NCBI RefSeq assembly: GCF_017873395.1
Contig: NZ_JAGGKC010000008.1
Coordinates: 1-64,000 of the forward strand
Source of the DNA: Youngiibacter multivorans
GTDB taxonomy: Bacteria; Bacillota; Clostridia; Clostridiales; Clostridiaceae
Direction: 5' to 3'
Length of the DNA stretch: 64,000 nt
Shown: positions 1 to 8,785 of the stretch, one piece after another
How the letters are laid out: every line of letters starts with the position of its first letter
Numbering within the stretch: position 1 is the first letter of the stretch
Position numbers and translations under genes: made by a program
The notes under the pieces: generated by a model
What the model saw: the letters and a program-made list of their open reading frames with translations, nothing else
The model's database searches: none
What the model was told of the DNA's origin: nothing

Positions 1-14
1 AACTCTAAAAAAAG

Positions 15-53
15 GAAGATAAGAGGGTCCGGATTCCGTCCCCTCTTATCTTC
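15..53. terminator. Perfect 13-bp hairpin, probable terminator
   Basis: Arms at 15-27 and 41-53 pair perfectly around a 13-nt loop. An A-run at 7-13 gives a T-run when read on the minus strand. No T-run follows on the plus strand. It most likely ends a gene lying left of the window, or acts in both directions. Confidence 0.55.
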
Positions 54-202
54 TGCTCAAATCATGCTAATTTTGGGGGCTTTTTCAGTGCCCTCATGGC
101 CGGCAAGGCCTTTTTCTACAAACATAACATTACATAATAAATATTATGGTGAATGAAATATTGTCTACTGGTGCCTCCAGGATTCATATATCAGAATCTT
201 GA

Positions 203-243
203 TGCAGGAATAGGTTCTTCCTGCAAATAAAAGGTTGCAGGAA
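203..243. repeat. TGCAGGAA inverted and direct repeat
   Basis: TGCAGGAA (203-210) pairs with TTCCTGCA (218-225) around a 7-nt loop, and TGCAGGAA recurs at 236-243. The two direct copies could compete for the same inverted arm. It lies about 100 bp before the RpiR gene and may be an operator or a switching leader. Apart from this and the hairpin at 15-53, I see nothing in 1-336. Confidence 0.3.
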
Positions 244-336
244 ATGCAAAATATAAATTCATATGAAGCCTTTTTGTAGTAAAATTGAATCAAGGGAAGG
301 TCTATAAGACCTTATATATATGGAAGGTGGTATTTT

Positions 337-1194
337 ATGGAAGGCAACAGAGACGACCTGATGCGCAACATACAGGGAAGATTCCCCAAGCTGAGCAAGG
401 GACAGAAGCTCATTGCAGAATTCATACTGAAGCATTATGACAGGGCTGCATTCATGACGGCATCTAAACTGGGTTCAAATGTAGGCGTTAGTGAATCCAC
501 AGTGGTCAGGTTTGCTAATGAGCTTGGCTATGAGGGATATCCCGAACTGCAGAAATCCCTGCAGGACCTGGTGAAGGTAAAGCTCACCACAGTTCAGAGA
601 CTTGAGATAACGAAGGACCTTGTCAGCTCTGAGAATGCTCTCAAGGGAGTACTAAAGGCTGACATGGAGAACATAAGGGCTACACTTGAGAAGATCAATC
701 AGAAGACCTTTGATTCATTCGTGGACTCGATATTCAGTGCAAGGAACATTTATATTATTGGTCTTAGAAGCTCCAGCACACTTGCTGATTTCTTCGCATT
801 CTATCTGAACCTGATCCTTGAAAACGTCAAGTCGCTTAACCACGGCATAAGCGACATATTTGAGCAGATGCTTAAGATAAGCGATGAGGACCTTATCATC
901 GGGATAGGATTCCCAAGATACTCGAACAAGACCATCGAGGTCCTTGATTTTGCAAAGGAAAGAGGTACCAAGATATGTGTCATAACGGACAGCCTTCTTT
1001 CACCACTTGCGGCAAGGGCAGACCTTAGCCTTATCGCGCAGAGCAACATGGCTTCGTTCGTTGATTCACTTGTGGCTCCAATGAGCGTCATTAATGCGCT
1101 GATCATTGCAGTCGGGCTCAAGAAGAAAGACCACGTTACTGAAACTTTCAATACCCTGGAAGACATTTGGAAGAGGTACGACATCTATAATTGA
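337..1194 (+). CDS. RpiR/MurR-family transcriptional regulator (HTH + SIS)
   Basis: A 285-residue one-domain-pair regulator. The N-terminal ~75 residues form the RpiR helix-turn-helix (recognition segment around VSESTVVRFANELGY, residues 51-65). The rest is a sugar-phosphate-binding SIS domain, with the typical IYIIGLRSS strand-loop near residue 138 and an IGIGFPRYS stretch near 188. Family members sense phosphosugars and repress or activate adjacent catabolic genes. The ATG follows GGAAGGTGG. No sugar gene is next to it; the next gene downstream in the same direction is glutamate dehydrogenase, so its target cannot be read from context. A palindrome at 1226-1241 before gdhA could be a site for it. 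Confidence 0.9.
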   Translation: MEGNRDDLMRNIQGRFPKLSKGQKLIAEFILKHYDRAAFMTASKLGSNVGVSESTVVRFANELGYEGYPELQKSLQDLVKVKLTTVQRLEITKDLVSSENALKGVLKADMENIRATLEKINQKTFDSFVDSIFSARNIYIIGLRSSSTLADFFAFYLNLILENVKSLNHGISDIFEQMLKISDEDLIIGIGFPRYSNKTIEVLDFAKERGTKICVITDSLLSPLAARADLSLIAQSNMASFVDSLVAPMSVINALIIAVGLKKKDHVTETFNTLEDIWKRYDIYN

Positions 1195-1225
1195 CGAATA
1201 GTCAAAAATAGTGAGTTTGGATTCG

Positions 1226-1241
1226 ATTTCATGAGTGAAAT
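1226..1241. promoter_or_regulatory. Palindrome between rpiR-type gene and gdhA
   Basis: ATTTCA-TGAG-TGAAAT is a perfect 6-bp inverted repeat in the 198-bp gap before gdhA. RpiR-family operators are often inverted repeats built on TGAAA/TTTCA, which makes it a candidate regulator site. I could not place a convincing promoter next to it. Confidence 0.3.
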
Positions 1242-1392
1242 TCTCAATAATTTATGCAATAATTAATGATGTAAAGGTTTTAATGGAAAGGTGACAAAGT
1301 TGTCTCCTATATTCATATCCTTCATTAAAAAGAGTAAAATGAAACTAAGGATGTTGCAGTTCAACAGATACATTGATTTGGGGGTAGTGAGA

Positions 1393-2760
1393 ATGGCAAA
1401 AGCAGTACTAGGACCTAAGGAATACATTGAAAAGGTAATTGAAGATGTAAGGAAGAAAAGCGCAGGCGAGCCTGAATTCATTCAGGCGGTGGAAGAGGTT
1501 CTCCCCAGTCTGGAGCCGGTAATGGCAATGCATCCTGAATATATCAAGATGAACCTTCTTGGAAGGTTCGTAGAGCCTGAAAGACAGATAATGTTCAAGG
1601 TTTCATGGATTGATGACGAAGGTGAGTTCCATGTCAACAGAGGATACAGGGTTCAGTTCAACGGAGCCATAGGACCCTACAAGGGCGGACTCAGGTTCCA
1701 GCCTTCAGTAAACCTATCAGTAATGAAGTTCCTCGGATTCGAGCAGACACTGAAGAATTCACTGTCAGGGCTTGCAATCGGAGGAGGAAAGGGCGGATCG
1801 GATTTCGACCCGAGAGGCAGGTCAGACGAGGAAGTAATGAGATTCTGCCAGGCATTCATGACGGAGCTCTACAGGCATATCGGACCTGACGTAGACGTTC
1901 CTGCAGGGGACATTGGAGTCGGTGCAAGGGAGATCGGATATCTGTTCGGGTTCTACAGGAGAATAAAGGGCGCATTCGAGAACGGCGCATTCACAGGCAA
2001 AGGTCTCCAGTATGGCGGATCTCTCATCAGGCCTGAAGCCACCGGCTTCGGCGTGGTATACTTCTGCAACGAGATACTGAAGCACGAGAATGATATCCTT
2101 GAAGGCAAGACAATCGCAGCTTCAGGCTTCGGCAACGTAACCTGGGGAGTATGCCGAAAGGCTACAGAGTTGGGAGCAAAGGTAGTCACACTTTCAGGTC
2201 CTGACGGCTATGTCTATGATGCTGATGGTGTCAATACCGAGGAGAAGTTCAATTATCTCGTAGAGATGAGAAATTCCGGAAGAGATAAGGTAGAGGACTA
2301 CGCTGACAAGTTCGGCGCTGAGTTCTTCCCTGGCGAGAAGCCGTGGGGACGCAAGGTAGACATAATAATGCCATGTGCAACACAGAATGACATCCATCTT
2401 GAGCATGCGAAGATGATAGTCGATAACGGAATCAAGTACGTATGCGAGGCTGCAAACATGCCTTGCACAAACGAGGCTGTTAAATACATGCAGGAGAACA
2501 AGGTCATCATCGGACCTTCCAAGGCAGCAAATGCCGGAGGAGTATCCGTTTCAGCGCTTGAAATGGCTCAGAACAGCATGAGGCTTACATGGACGATGGA
2601 AGAAGTTGACCAGAAACTTCACCAGATAATGTCCAATATCCACAAGAATGCCAAAGATGCCGCCGAGGCATACGGATTCGGCTACAACCTGGTGGCTGGA
2701 GCCAACATAGCCGGCTTTGACAAGGTTGCCAAGGCAATGGCTGCACAGGGCGAATATTAG
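1393..2760 (+). CDS. gdhA: Glutamate dehydrogenase, hexameric type I
   Basis: Interconverts glutamate and 2-oxoglutarate plus ammonium with NAD(P)H in the cytosol. 455 residues, normal for the ~450-residue hexameric class. Visible are the substrate region (PYKGGLRFQPSVNLS, then GGGKGGSDFDPRG), the PAGDIGVGAREIGYL block and the dinucleotide-binding GFGNVTWG motif in a C-terminal Rossmann domain. The open frame extends to a GTG at 1291, but the added 34 residues match nothing expected. The ATG at 1393, preceded by a G-rich site at 1380-1385, gives the family N-terminus MAKAVLGPKEY. Cofactor preference cannot be settled by eye. In amino-acid-fermenting Clostridia this enzyme usually runs oxidatively. 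Confidence 0.95.
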   Translation: MAKAVLGPKEYIEKVIEDVRKKSAGEPEFIQAVEEVLPSLEPVMAMHPEYIKMNLLGRFVEPERQIMFKVSWIDDEGEFHVNRGYRVQFNGAIGPYKGGLRFQPSVNLSVMKFLGFEQTLKNSLSGLAIGGGKGGSDFDPRGRSDEEVMRFCQAFMTELYRHIGPDVDVPAGDIGVGAREIGYLFGFYRRIKGAFENGAFTGKGLQYGGSLIRPEATGFGVVYFCNEILKHENDILEGKTIAASGFGNVTWGVCRKATELGAKVVTLSGPDGYVYDADGVNTEEKFNYLVEMRNSGRDKVEDYADKFGAEFFPGEKPWGRKVDIIMPCATQNDIHLEHAKMIVDNGIKYVCEAANMPCTNEAVKYMQENKVIIGPSKAANAGGVSVSALEMAQNSMRLTWTMEEVDQKLHQIMSNIHKNAKDAAEAYGFGYNLVAGANIAGFDKVAKAMAAQGEY

Positions 2761-2769
2761 AGAAATGAA

Positions 2770-2800
2770 AAAGGACTGTCCTCAAAAGGGATGGTCCTTT
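2770..2800. terminator. Hairpin between convergent gdhA and MFS gene
   Basis: AAAGGAC (2770-2776) pairs with GTCCTTT (2794-2800), with an A-run before and T-run after. It sits between convergent genes and could serve both. Confidence 0.5.
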
Positions 2801-2810
2801 AACGTTAATA

Positions 2811-4064
2811 TCAGAATTCCTGGGTTTCGTAATTCTTCAGACTCCTGCTCCTCAGAACGAATACCGACTGAAGGGACATGAGGATTCCGCAGATTATCAG
2901 AAGATACTCTATGCGCATGACCTCGGCAAGCGGTCCGAAGAGAAGCATACCAAGCGGCATCATTACTGAGGATGCGCTGATCAGGCTGAATACACGGCCC
3001 AGCTTATCCTCCGGAACATTTTCCTGCAGCAGCGAGTATATGGGCACGTTGAAGAATGGCATAAGGATACCAATAAGAAGCATGAGCCCTATATATACCG
3101 GGAACATCCTGGTAAGTCCCATCCCTACGGTCAATATACCCATGGCCAGGATAGATGCCCCGAGGGTATCGATCCTGTTAGCAAACCCCTTCCAGTATCC
3201 GATCAGGATACCTCCGAGAATGGTTCCTCCAAAGAAGGATATCTCGTTAACTGTGAGTCTCCAGTATTCCTCCCCGTAGCTCCTAGCAACGAGAAGAGGG
3301 GTGAGCATTGCAAGAGGCGCAACAAGGAAGGTTATGGCGAGCTGTGAGAAAATAAGCGTTATTATGAATTTGTTATGTACTGCGTATTTCATCCCAAGTT
3401 TAAGCTCATCCAGGTATCTTGCACCTGGTTCGGAAGTCCTCAGGTAGGCAGGTATCTTGAGCGTCAGGAGAAGAAGGATTGCGGCTACTGCAGTTGCAAC
3501 ATCGATGAAGAATATCCTGTCCATTGACGAATAGGTGAGAAGCAATGCACTAAGCGCTGGTGAAGCGATCATTGTGGCTGACTGGAGCGAGGAATTGAAT
3601 CCGTTGATCCTCATAAGCTTATTTTTTGGTACTAGCTGAGGGAGTATGGCACTTACTGAAGGAGTCTGTATTCCGGCTCCTATTGAACGTATGAAAGAAA
3701 CGGCGAAAATGGCTTCAAGGCTCTTCATACCTGACATGAACATCAGAGCAAGGATGAATGTCGACGACGCTATTGCAAGGTCAGACAGTATGATGAGCTT
3801 CTTCCTGTCGTGCCGGTCAGCCCAGACACCTGCGAATACCGAGACGATCAGCTGGGGCAGGAATCCGAAAAGCATTGACAGCGTGAGCATGAATCCGGAA
3901 TTTGTTGTAAGGGTTATGTACCATGTTATAGCATATTGCACAAGGGAAGATCCGAACAGCGACAGGGATTGCCCTGCAAGGAAGATTGCCGTGTTTCTTT
4001 TCCAGTGGGTAAAGTTTTTCGATGTATTTTCATCATCCAATGTGATGTTTTCAAAGCTGTCCAT
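2811..4064 (-). CDS. MFS transporter, likely drug/solute exporter
   Basis: A 417-residue polytopic membrane protein of the Major Facilitator Superfamily, with about 12 hydrophobic segments. The loop-2 signature is visible as GVWADRHDRKKLI (about residues 81-93). It resembles the MFS_3/enterobactin-exporter-like group often annotated as macrolide efflux, but the substrate is unknown. The frame is open to an ATG at 4130. That codon would lie upstream of the likely transcription start given a TATAAT at 4121-4116, so I take the ATG at 4064 (MDSFENIT). It is a single-gene unit, divergent from the flavoprotein gene. Confidence 0.85.
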   Translation of the reverse strand: MDSFENITLDDENTSKNFTHWKRNTAIFLAGQSLSLFGSSLVQYAITWYITLTTNSGFMLTLSMLFGFLPQLIVSVFAGVWADRHDRKKLIILSDLAIASSTFILALMFMSGMKSLEAIFAVSFIRSIGAGIQTPSVSAILPQLVPKNKLMRINGFNSSLQSATMIASPALSALLLTYSSMDRIFFIDVATAVAAILLLLTLKIPAYLRTSEPGARYLDELKLGMKYAVHNKFIITLIFSQLAITFLVAPLAMLTPLLVARSYGEEYWRLTVNEISFFGGTILGGILIGYWKGFANRIDTLGASILAMGILTVGMGLTRMFPVYIGLMLLIGILMPFFNVPIYSLLQENVPEDKLGRVFSLISASSVMMPLGMLLFGPLAEVMRIEYLLIICGILMSLQSVFVLRSRSLKNYETQEF

Positions 4065-4115
4065 TTTATTCTTTAAACCTCGATTCTTCAAGTAAAATAC
4101 AGTTGCATGCAATTT

Positions 4116-4146
4116 ATTATAATCTATCATACGCTTCAGTGTATGA
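4116..4146 (-). promoter_or_regulatory. Promoter/operator of the MFS gene
   Basis: Minus-strand TATAAT lies at 4121-4116. A TCATAC-N8-GTATGA inverted repeat (4127-4146) covers where the -35 should be. The -35 itself is poor, which fits a regulated promoter. No regulator gene is adjacent. Confidence 0.4.
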
Positions 4147-4344
4147 CGAATACGTTAAATTGCAGAGAATTTTTTATTCATTGTTTTGATGCACGTGAGT
4201 CTCGTTAAGTTTTTCAAGGCCTATTCTTTCCTTAAGGCTGCAGCGTTAAATTGCACTATTAAAAAGACTGCATAAAGTATAGAATGGTTATTGAAGAATG
4301 CGGCATACAAACAGACTGCATTAAAACGGATTGGAAGTGATTTG

Positions 4345-5559
4345 GTGAAGGAGATAGTAATTGTAGGTGCCGGACCTTCAGGCATCATGGCTGCCATAAG
4401 GGCGGCAGAAGTAAGGCAGAACAGGGTAACGCTTATCGACAGGAATCCTGGTATCGGAAAGAAGCTGTTCATTACCGGCAAGGGCAGATGCAACCTTACC
4501 AGCAGCAAGGACATCAGCGAGTTTTTTGAGAACATACCTAGAAACAGGGAATTCCTGTATTCTGCACTATATACATTCACAAATATGGATGTCATGGATT
4601 TTTTCATCAAGCGCGGACTAAAGCTTAAGGTTGAAAGAGGCGACAGGGTATTTCCTGAGTCGGATAAATCGTCGGATGTCATAGAAGTGCTTAAGAGGCA
4701 GCTTGAAGCATCAGGAGTAAAGATGATGCTGTCAACCAAAGTTGAGGGCATAGATGTTGAAGGTGGAAGGATCCTTGCACTTGAGACCAGCAGGGGAAGG
4801 ATTTCAGGAGATTCCTTTATCTTCGCTACTGGCGGAGCATCCTACTTCGGAACGGGATCTGACGGAATGGTCCTCGGACTCATCGAGAAGCTGGGACACA
4901 GCATTGCACCGCTCAAGCCTTCTCTGATACCTCTGGTATGCAGCGAGCCCTTCGTAAAGGATCTTCAGGGACTTTCGCTGAGAAATGTGAGGTTTACGCT
5001 GAGAGATGACAAGAAGGTGCTTTACGAGGACTTCGGAGAGCTTCTTTTTACACATTTCGGCATAAGCGGACCAATAGTTCTTTCATCATCAGCCTATTAC
5101 CATGGAAGTAAGGCTAAGGGGATCATTGACCTGAAGCCTGCTCTCGACAAGAATGAGCTTGATGCAAGGATACTCAGGGATTTCTCAAAGAACATCAACA
5201 GGGATTTCAGGAATTCTTTGGATGAGCTGCTGCCGTCAAAGCTGATACCTGTGATAGTTGCACTTTCAGGTATTGATCCGATAAAGAAGGTTCATAGCGT
5301 GACTAAGGAGGAAAGAAGGGTCCTCACAGACCTCCTGAAGGGACTGACAGTCACTGTGACAGGTACGAAGTCTCTGAATGAAGCGATTATTACGCGAGGC
5401 GGGGTGGACACCAGGGAAATCGAGCCTGCAACCATGAAGTCCAGGAAGGTTGAAAATCTCTACTTTGCAGGTGAAATGATTGATGTTGATGCATTGACAG
5501 GCGGTTTCAACCTGCAGATAGCATTTTCCACAGGATACCTGGCCGGCAGCAACGCATAA
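4345..5559 (+). CDS. HI0933/BaiN-family NAD(P)/FAD flavoprotein
   Basis: A 404-residue flavoprotein of the HI0933 group (BaiN/YhiN relatives). It opens with the FAD-binding Rossmann motif VIVGAGPSGIMAA at about residues 4-16, and has GKGRCNLT near 46. A C-terminal FAD-contact block carries ITRGGVD and FAGEMIDVDALTGGFN. BaiN reduces bile-acid intermediates, but most members have no proven substrate, so the reaction is unknown. The frame opens at TTG 4291. GTG 4345, 7 nt after GGAAG, puts the start right at the Rossmann strand, as usual in this family. It stands alone before the ispH promoter. Confidence 0.85.
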   Translation: MKEIVIVGAGPSGIMAAIRAAEVRQNRVTLIDRNPGIGKKLFITGKGRCNLTSSKDISEFFENIPRNREFLYSALYTFTNMDVMDFFIKRGLKLKVERGDRVFPESDKSSDVIEVLKRQLEASGVKMMLSTKVEGIDVEGGRILALETSRGRISGDSFIFATGGASYFGTGSDGMVLGLIEKLGHSIAPLKPSLIPLVCSEPFVKDLQGLSLRNVRFTLRDDKKVLYEDFGELLFTHFGISGPIVLSSSAYYHGSKAKGIIDLKPALDKNELDARILRDFSKNINRDFRNSLDELLPSKLIPVIVALSGIDPIKKVHSVTKEERRVLTDLLKGLTVTVTGTKSLNEAIITRGGVDTREIEPATMKSRKVENLYFAGEMIDVDALTGGFNLQIAFSTGYLAGSNA

Positions 5560-5592
5560 AGGCTCGCAAGCATGGCAGAACCTATTATTTTG

Positions 5593-5622
5593 TTGGCTTA
5601 TATTTCGAAAATATAGTATAAT
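5593..5622 (+). promoter_or_regulatory. Probable ispH promoter
   Basis: TTGGCT at 5593-5598 and TATAAT at 5617-5622 are spaced 18 bp. This would give a leader of about 130 nt before ispH. Confidence 0.45.
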
Positions 5623-5758
5623 GTCTTAGTGCAGGCCAACTTATGTAGAAAAATGGGTTAATTATGAATTTTTAAATAACTCACTTTATTTTTCCATGCG
5701 GAAATATTAAACTATATACGTATAGCATTGTAAATTTCTCTTTCCGGGGAGTGAGCAA

Positions 5759-6592
5759 ATGAGGGAAATCATCAGGGCTGAATACTCCGGCTTCTGCTTC
5801 GGAGTTGACAGAGCCGTGAAGGAGGCTTTTACGGTCAGGAAGACCAAGGGCAGGACCTTCACCCTGGGGCCGCTTATCCACAACAAGGATGTAACTGATA
5901 AGCTGGAAGATTCTGGTGTCAGTACCATATCTGAAGGTGAGATAGGAAGACTCGAAAAGGATGACACGGTCATCATCAGGACCCATGGTGTAACCAGGGC
6001 GGTCTACGACGGACTTAAGGCAATGGGCGTCGACATAATCGACCTTACATGCCCTTATGTTATAAACATTCAGAAGAAGGTCAGTGAGTACCACGACAAG
6101 GGCTACCAGATTGTAATCCTTGGAGATGGTAATCATCCGGAGGTGGTAGGTATCAATGGCTGGTGTGACAACTCAGCTTACATCACACCAACGGGGGAAG
6201 TGGACATTCCTTTGAAAAGAAAGGTATGTGTAGTATCCCAGACCACTGAAAAGCAAAGGAACTGGTTGAATCTGATCATGAATATTGCCAAGACATCCAA
6301 AGAGTTCGTGGCTTTCAACACCATCTGCAAGGCTACTGAAGAACGCCAGAAGTCGGCGGAAGAACTCTCGAAGGAAGTTGATGCAATGCTGGTGATCGGC
6401 GGGAAATCAAGCTCCAACACAAAAAAACTCTACGAACTCTGCAGGGCGAATTGCGAAAAGACCTATATGGTCGAGAACGCACAGGAGCTTGCAGGTATGA
6501 TAAACAATTTTGATGGTGCGGTTCGAGTAGGGGTTACCGCAGGTGCATCCACACCCGAATGGATAATTAAGGAGGCAGTCGGATTATTATGA
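5759..6592 (+). CDS. ispH: 4-hydroxy-3-methylbut-2-enyl diphosphate reductase
   Basis: Last step of the MEP isoprenoid pathway: HMBPP is reduced to IPP and DMAPP by a [4Fe-4S] enzyme. The three cluster cysteines are visible at residues 13 (SGFCFGVDRAV), 98 (DLTCPYV) and 190 (NTICKATEERQ). The active-site stretches RTHGV and GDGNHPE are also present. At 277 residues it is a standard stand-alone IspH. The ATG follows a GGGGAGTG site. The stop overlaps the start of the S1 gene by 4 nt (ATGA), so the two are translationally coupled. In many Clostridia these two genes are fused into one protein; here they remain separate. Confidence 0.96.
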   Translation: MREIIRAEYSGFCFGVDRAVKEAFTVRKTKGRTFTLGPLIHNKDVTDKLEDSGVSTISEGEIGRLEKDDTVIIRTHGVTRAVYDGLKAMGVDIIDLTCPYVINIQKKVSEYHDKGYQIVILGDGNHPEVVGINGWCDNSAYITPTGEVDIPLKRKVCVVSQTTEKQRNWLNLIMNIAKTSKEFVAFNTICKATEERQKSAEELSKEVDAMLVIGGKSSSNTKKLYELCRANCEKTYMVENAQELAGMINNFDGAVRVGVTAGASTPEWIIKEAVGLL

Positions 6593-7689
6593 TGGAAGAA
6601 AACAACAACGTTGAGAAGAATGAGTCGGAGATGTCCATGCAGGACCTAATGGACCTTTATGAGAAGCCTGTAAGGATCGGACAGATTATAAAGGGCAAGG
6701 TCATCCAGCTGGATGAGAAGGAAGCAATAGTAGCACTCGTGGGAGCAAGTCATGATGGTAAGATTGCTCTTGAAGAAGCAAGTGCAGGAAGCAGCGACAG
6801 TTTAGCTGAAGTCCTTCAGGTTGGTCAGGAAATCGAGGCCAAGGTTATCAGAAGACCTCAGGAGAATGACAGCTTCTTCATACTTTCCATGGTTGAAGTT
6901 CAGAGAGAGGAAGCCCTTGTTGACATAAGAAAGGCTTTCGAATCAAACGAGACTCTGACAGTAAAGATCAAGGAAGCAGTAAAGGGCGGACTTGTAGGAT
7001 TCTACATGGGCCAGAGGGTATTCATACCTGCATCCCATGTTGAGCTCAACACAGTGAAGGACCTTAACGTATATCAGGGTCAGGACATGGAAGTTAGTGT
7101 CATCGAAATAGAAGAGAGAAGAGGCACCACAAGGATAGTAGCATCAAGGAGAAAGAAGCTCCAGGCTGAGAAGGAAGTTGTTGAATCCTCAGCATGGGAG
7201 AACTTCGAAGAAGGACAGGTCATCGAAGGAAGAGTCGAGAGACTTACAGACTTCGGAGCATTTGTCAATGTCAACGGAGTTGATGGACTTCTTCACGTTT
7301 CCGAGATTTCATTCGGTAAGGTCGGAAAGCCAAGCGACGTACTTAAGATCGGCGATTCTGTAAAGGTCAAGATCATATCCCTCGACAAGGAGAAGAAGAG
7401 ACTGTCACTCAGCCTCAAGGCCCTTGCTGAAAATCCATGGACAAACATCGAGGAGAAGTATCCTGCGGGAAGCATAACCCTCGGCAAGGTTGTAAGGTTC
7501 ACGGACTTCGGAGCGTTCATTGAGCTTGAGCCTGGTGTGGACGGACTTGCCCACATTTCACAGCTTAGTCACAAGAGAGTCGAGTCACCTTCAGAGGTTC
7601 TGAAGATAGGCGAGACTGTAAAGGTAAAGATACTTGATTCAAGCGAGGCCAACAAGAAGGTCTCCCTGAGCCTCAAGGCAATAGAGTAG
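6589..7689 (+). CDS. rpsA: S1 RNA-binding protein (ribosomal protein S1 homolog), four S1 domains
   Basis: A 366-residue protein made of four S1 (OB-fold) domains, at about residues 30-100, 115-182, 198-268 and 284-354. The last two are the most canonical, each with a V-x-FGAFV/I-x(5-6)-GL-H-S core (RLTDFGAFVNVNGVDGLLHVS and its partner). An acidic N-terminus precedes them. Low-GC Gram-positive S1 homologs have four domains rather than the six of E. coli; they aid mRNA binding at the 30S subunit, or act as general RNA-binding proteins. It is coupled to ispH by a 4-nt overlap and followed by a strong terminator. Confidence 0.9.
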   Translation: MMEENNNVEKNESEMSMQDLMDLYEKPVRIGQIIKGKVIQLDEKEAIVALVGASHDGKIALEEASAGSSDSLAEVLQVGQEIEAKVIRRPQENDSFFILSMVEVQREEALVDIRKAFESNETLTVKIKEAVKGGLVGFYMGQRVFIPASHVELNTVKDLNVYQGQDMEVSVIEIEERRGTTRIVASRRKKLQAEKEVVESSAWENFEEGQVIEGRVERLTDFGAFVNVNGVDGLLHVSEISFGKVGKPSDVLKIGDSVKVKIISLDKEKKRLSLSLKALAENPWTNIEEKYPAGSITLGKVVRFTDFGAFIELEPGVDGLAHISQLSHKRVESPSEVLKIGETVKVKILDSSEANKKVSLSLKAIE

Positions 7690-7695
7690 TAATGC

Positions 7696-7721
7696 AAGCC
7701 CTGGCATATGCCAGGGCTTTT
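7696..7721 (+). terminator. Rho-independent terminator after ispH-rpsA
   Basis: A perfect 24-nt palindrome (7696-7719) with arms AAGCCCTGGCAT/ATGCCAGGGCTT is followed by TT. Confidence 0.85.
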
Positions 7722-7850
7722 ACTTTGTGTAAGATGGGCCTTTATGGATACTCCACATACCAAAAATAGTGGCAATGACTCCTGTGAGGGGATATTTTGA
7801 GTTATAATAATAGTATAGCTTTTAAGGGCGAAAGTCCGCAGGAGGATGCT

Positions 7851-8735
7851 ATGGCTGTTGCCGAACATGTGACAAAGAAGGACATTGAAGAACTGGAAGG
7901 CGAGCTTGAAGGCTTCAGGAGCTTCAATGAGTTCAATGAAGATTTTTTAAGCATATACAAAAATTCCAGCATGATAGTCAAGCACCAGATGAGGTCATCA
8001 TCAAGGGTGATCAGGATTGACGGAGTGCCGGTAATGTTCCTTTGGTGTGATTTCAGGAACTATGCGTCCACCATACGGACAATGGTTCCTCTTAAAGCCA
8101 TGGGAGCTGAAATGAAGAGCAGCAAGCTGCAGGGGATAATTCCATCTGTTATGAAGAGTGCCTCACTTTCAGAAACCGGAAGATTCAAGTACAATGCCTC
8201 CGAAAGCACTGAGAACAGGTTCCTGCTTGAAGAGATGGGATTCTACCTTGATGAGATGTCATTTTCAATGAGAATAGATACCTCAAAATTGCCAGCGATG
8301 AGCAGCGTGCCTGAGGTTAGGCAGTATCACGTTGAGGACATAGACGACAGGGTTAAAGTACAGAACTCAATATTCGAGGATAAATACAGGATTCCTCTCG
8401 GGAGGGCTGACATACTTATTGAGATGGCAAAGAGGACCTACATCCCTGATGCAAGCTGGTTCCTGATGAAGTATGGAAGTATTGCGGGATATGGTCAGAT
8501 AATGAAAAGCGGAACCAGAAAGGTTCTCGTAAATTTCGGTGTGATACCAGAGGTTAGGGGCAAGGGGCTTTCGAGGGATTTCCTCATATGGATCCTTGAA
8601 AAAGGCAAAGCTATGGGGTATAAGGAAATTTACCTTGATGTCAACGCCGGAAACATACCGGCTGTAAATCTCTACCAGAGCACAGGGTTCGAGATAGTTG
8701 AAAAAAGGGTCAAATGGTACTTCAAGGAATATTAA
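7851..8735 (+). CDS. GNAT-family N-acetyltransferase
   Basis: A 294-residue protein whose C-terminal ~130 residues are a GNAT acyl-CoA-binding fold. The acetyl-CoA loop reads FGVIPEVRGKGLSRDFL, and the following strand-helix NAGNIPAVNLYQSTGFEIVEKR is the classic motif B. The N-terminal half is less conserved and may be a degenerate second GNAT repeat. Substrate unknown. The frame could start at TTG 7797, but a TATAAT-like element lies at 7803-7808 and a textbook AGGAGG (7840-7845) precedes ATG 7851, which I prefer. Monocistronic, between two terminators. Confidence 0.85.
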   Translation: MAVAEHVTKKDIEELEGELEGFRSFNEFNEDFLSIYKNSSMIVKHQMRSSSRVIRIDGVPVMFLWCDFRNYASTIRTMVPLKAMGAEMKSSKLQGIIPSVMKSASLSETGRFKYNASESTENRFLLEEMGFYLDEMSFSMRIDTSKLPAMSSVPEVRQYHVEDIDDRVKVQNSIFEDKYRIPLGRADILIEMAKRTYIPDASWFLMKYGSIAGYGQIMKSGTRKVLVNFGVIPEVRGKGLSRDFLIWILEKGKAMGYKEIYLDVNAGNIPAVNLYQSTGFEIVEKRVKWYFKEY

Positions 8736-8780
8736 AAGCCTGCATAAAGCTGAACTTTTTCAGCTGACTGCAGGCTTTTA
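8734..8780. terminator. Bidirectional terminator with nested hairpin
   Basis: AAAAGCCTGCA (8734-8744) pairs with TGCAGGCTTTT (8769-8779). A second hairpin, AGCTGAA/TTCAGCT (8748-8765), is nested within the loop. A- and T-runs on both sides suit the convergent acetyltransferase and aminotransferase genes. Confidence 0.8.
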
Positions 8781-8785
8781 TCGTT

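Noticed and set aside
801..1184. Minus-strand open frame of 127 codons
   Set aside because: It lies fully inside the RpiR gene and codes a low-complexity Ser/Leu/Met protein typical of an antisense shadow.
7797..7850. TTG start for the GNAT gene at 7797
   Set aside because: A GAGGGG site precedes it, but a TATAAT-like element at 7803-7808 overlaps it, and AGGAGG before ATG 7851 is better.
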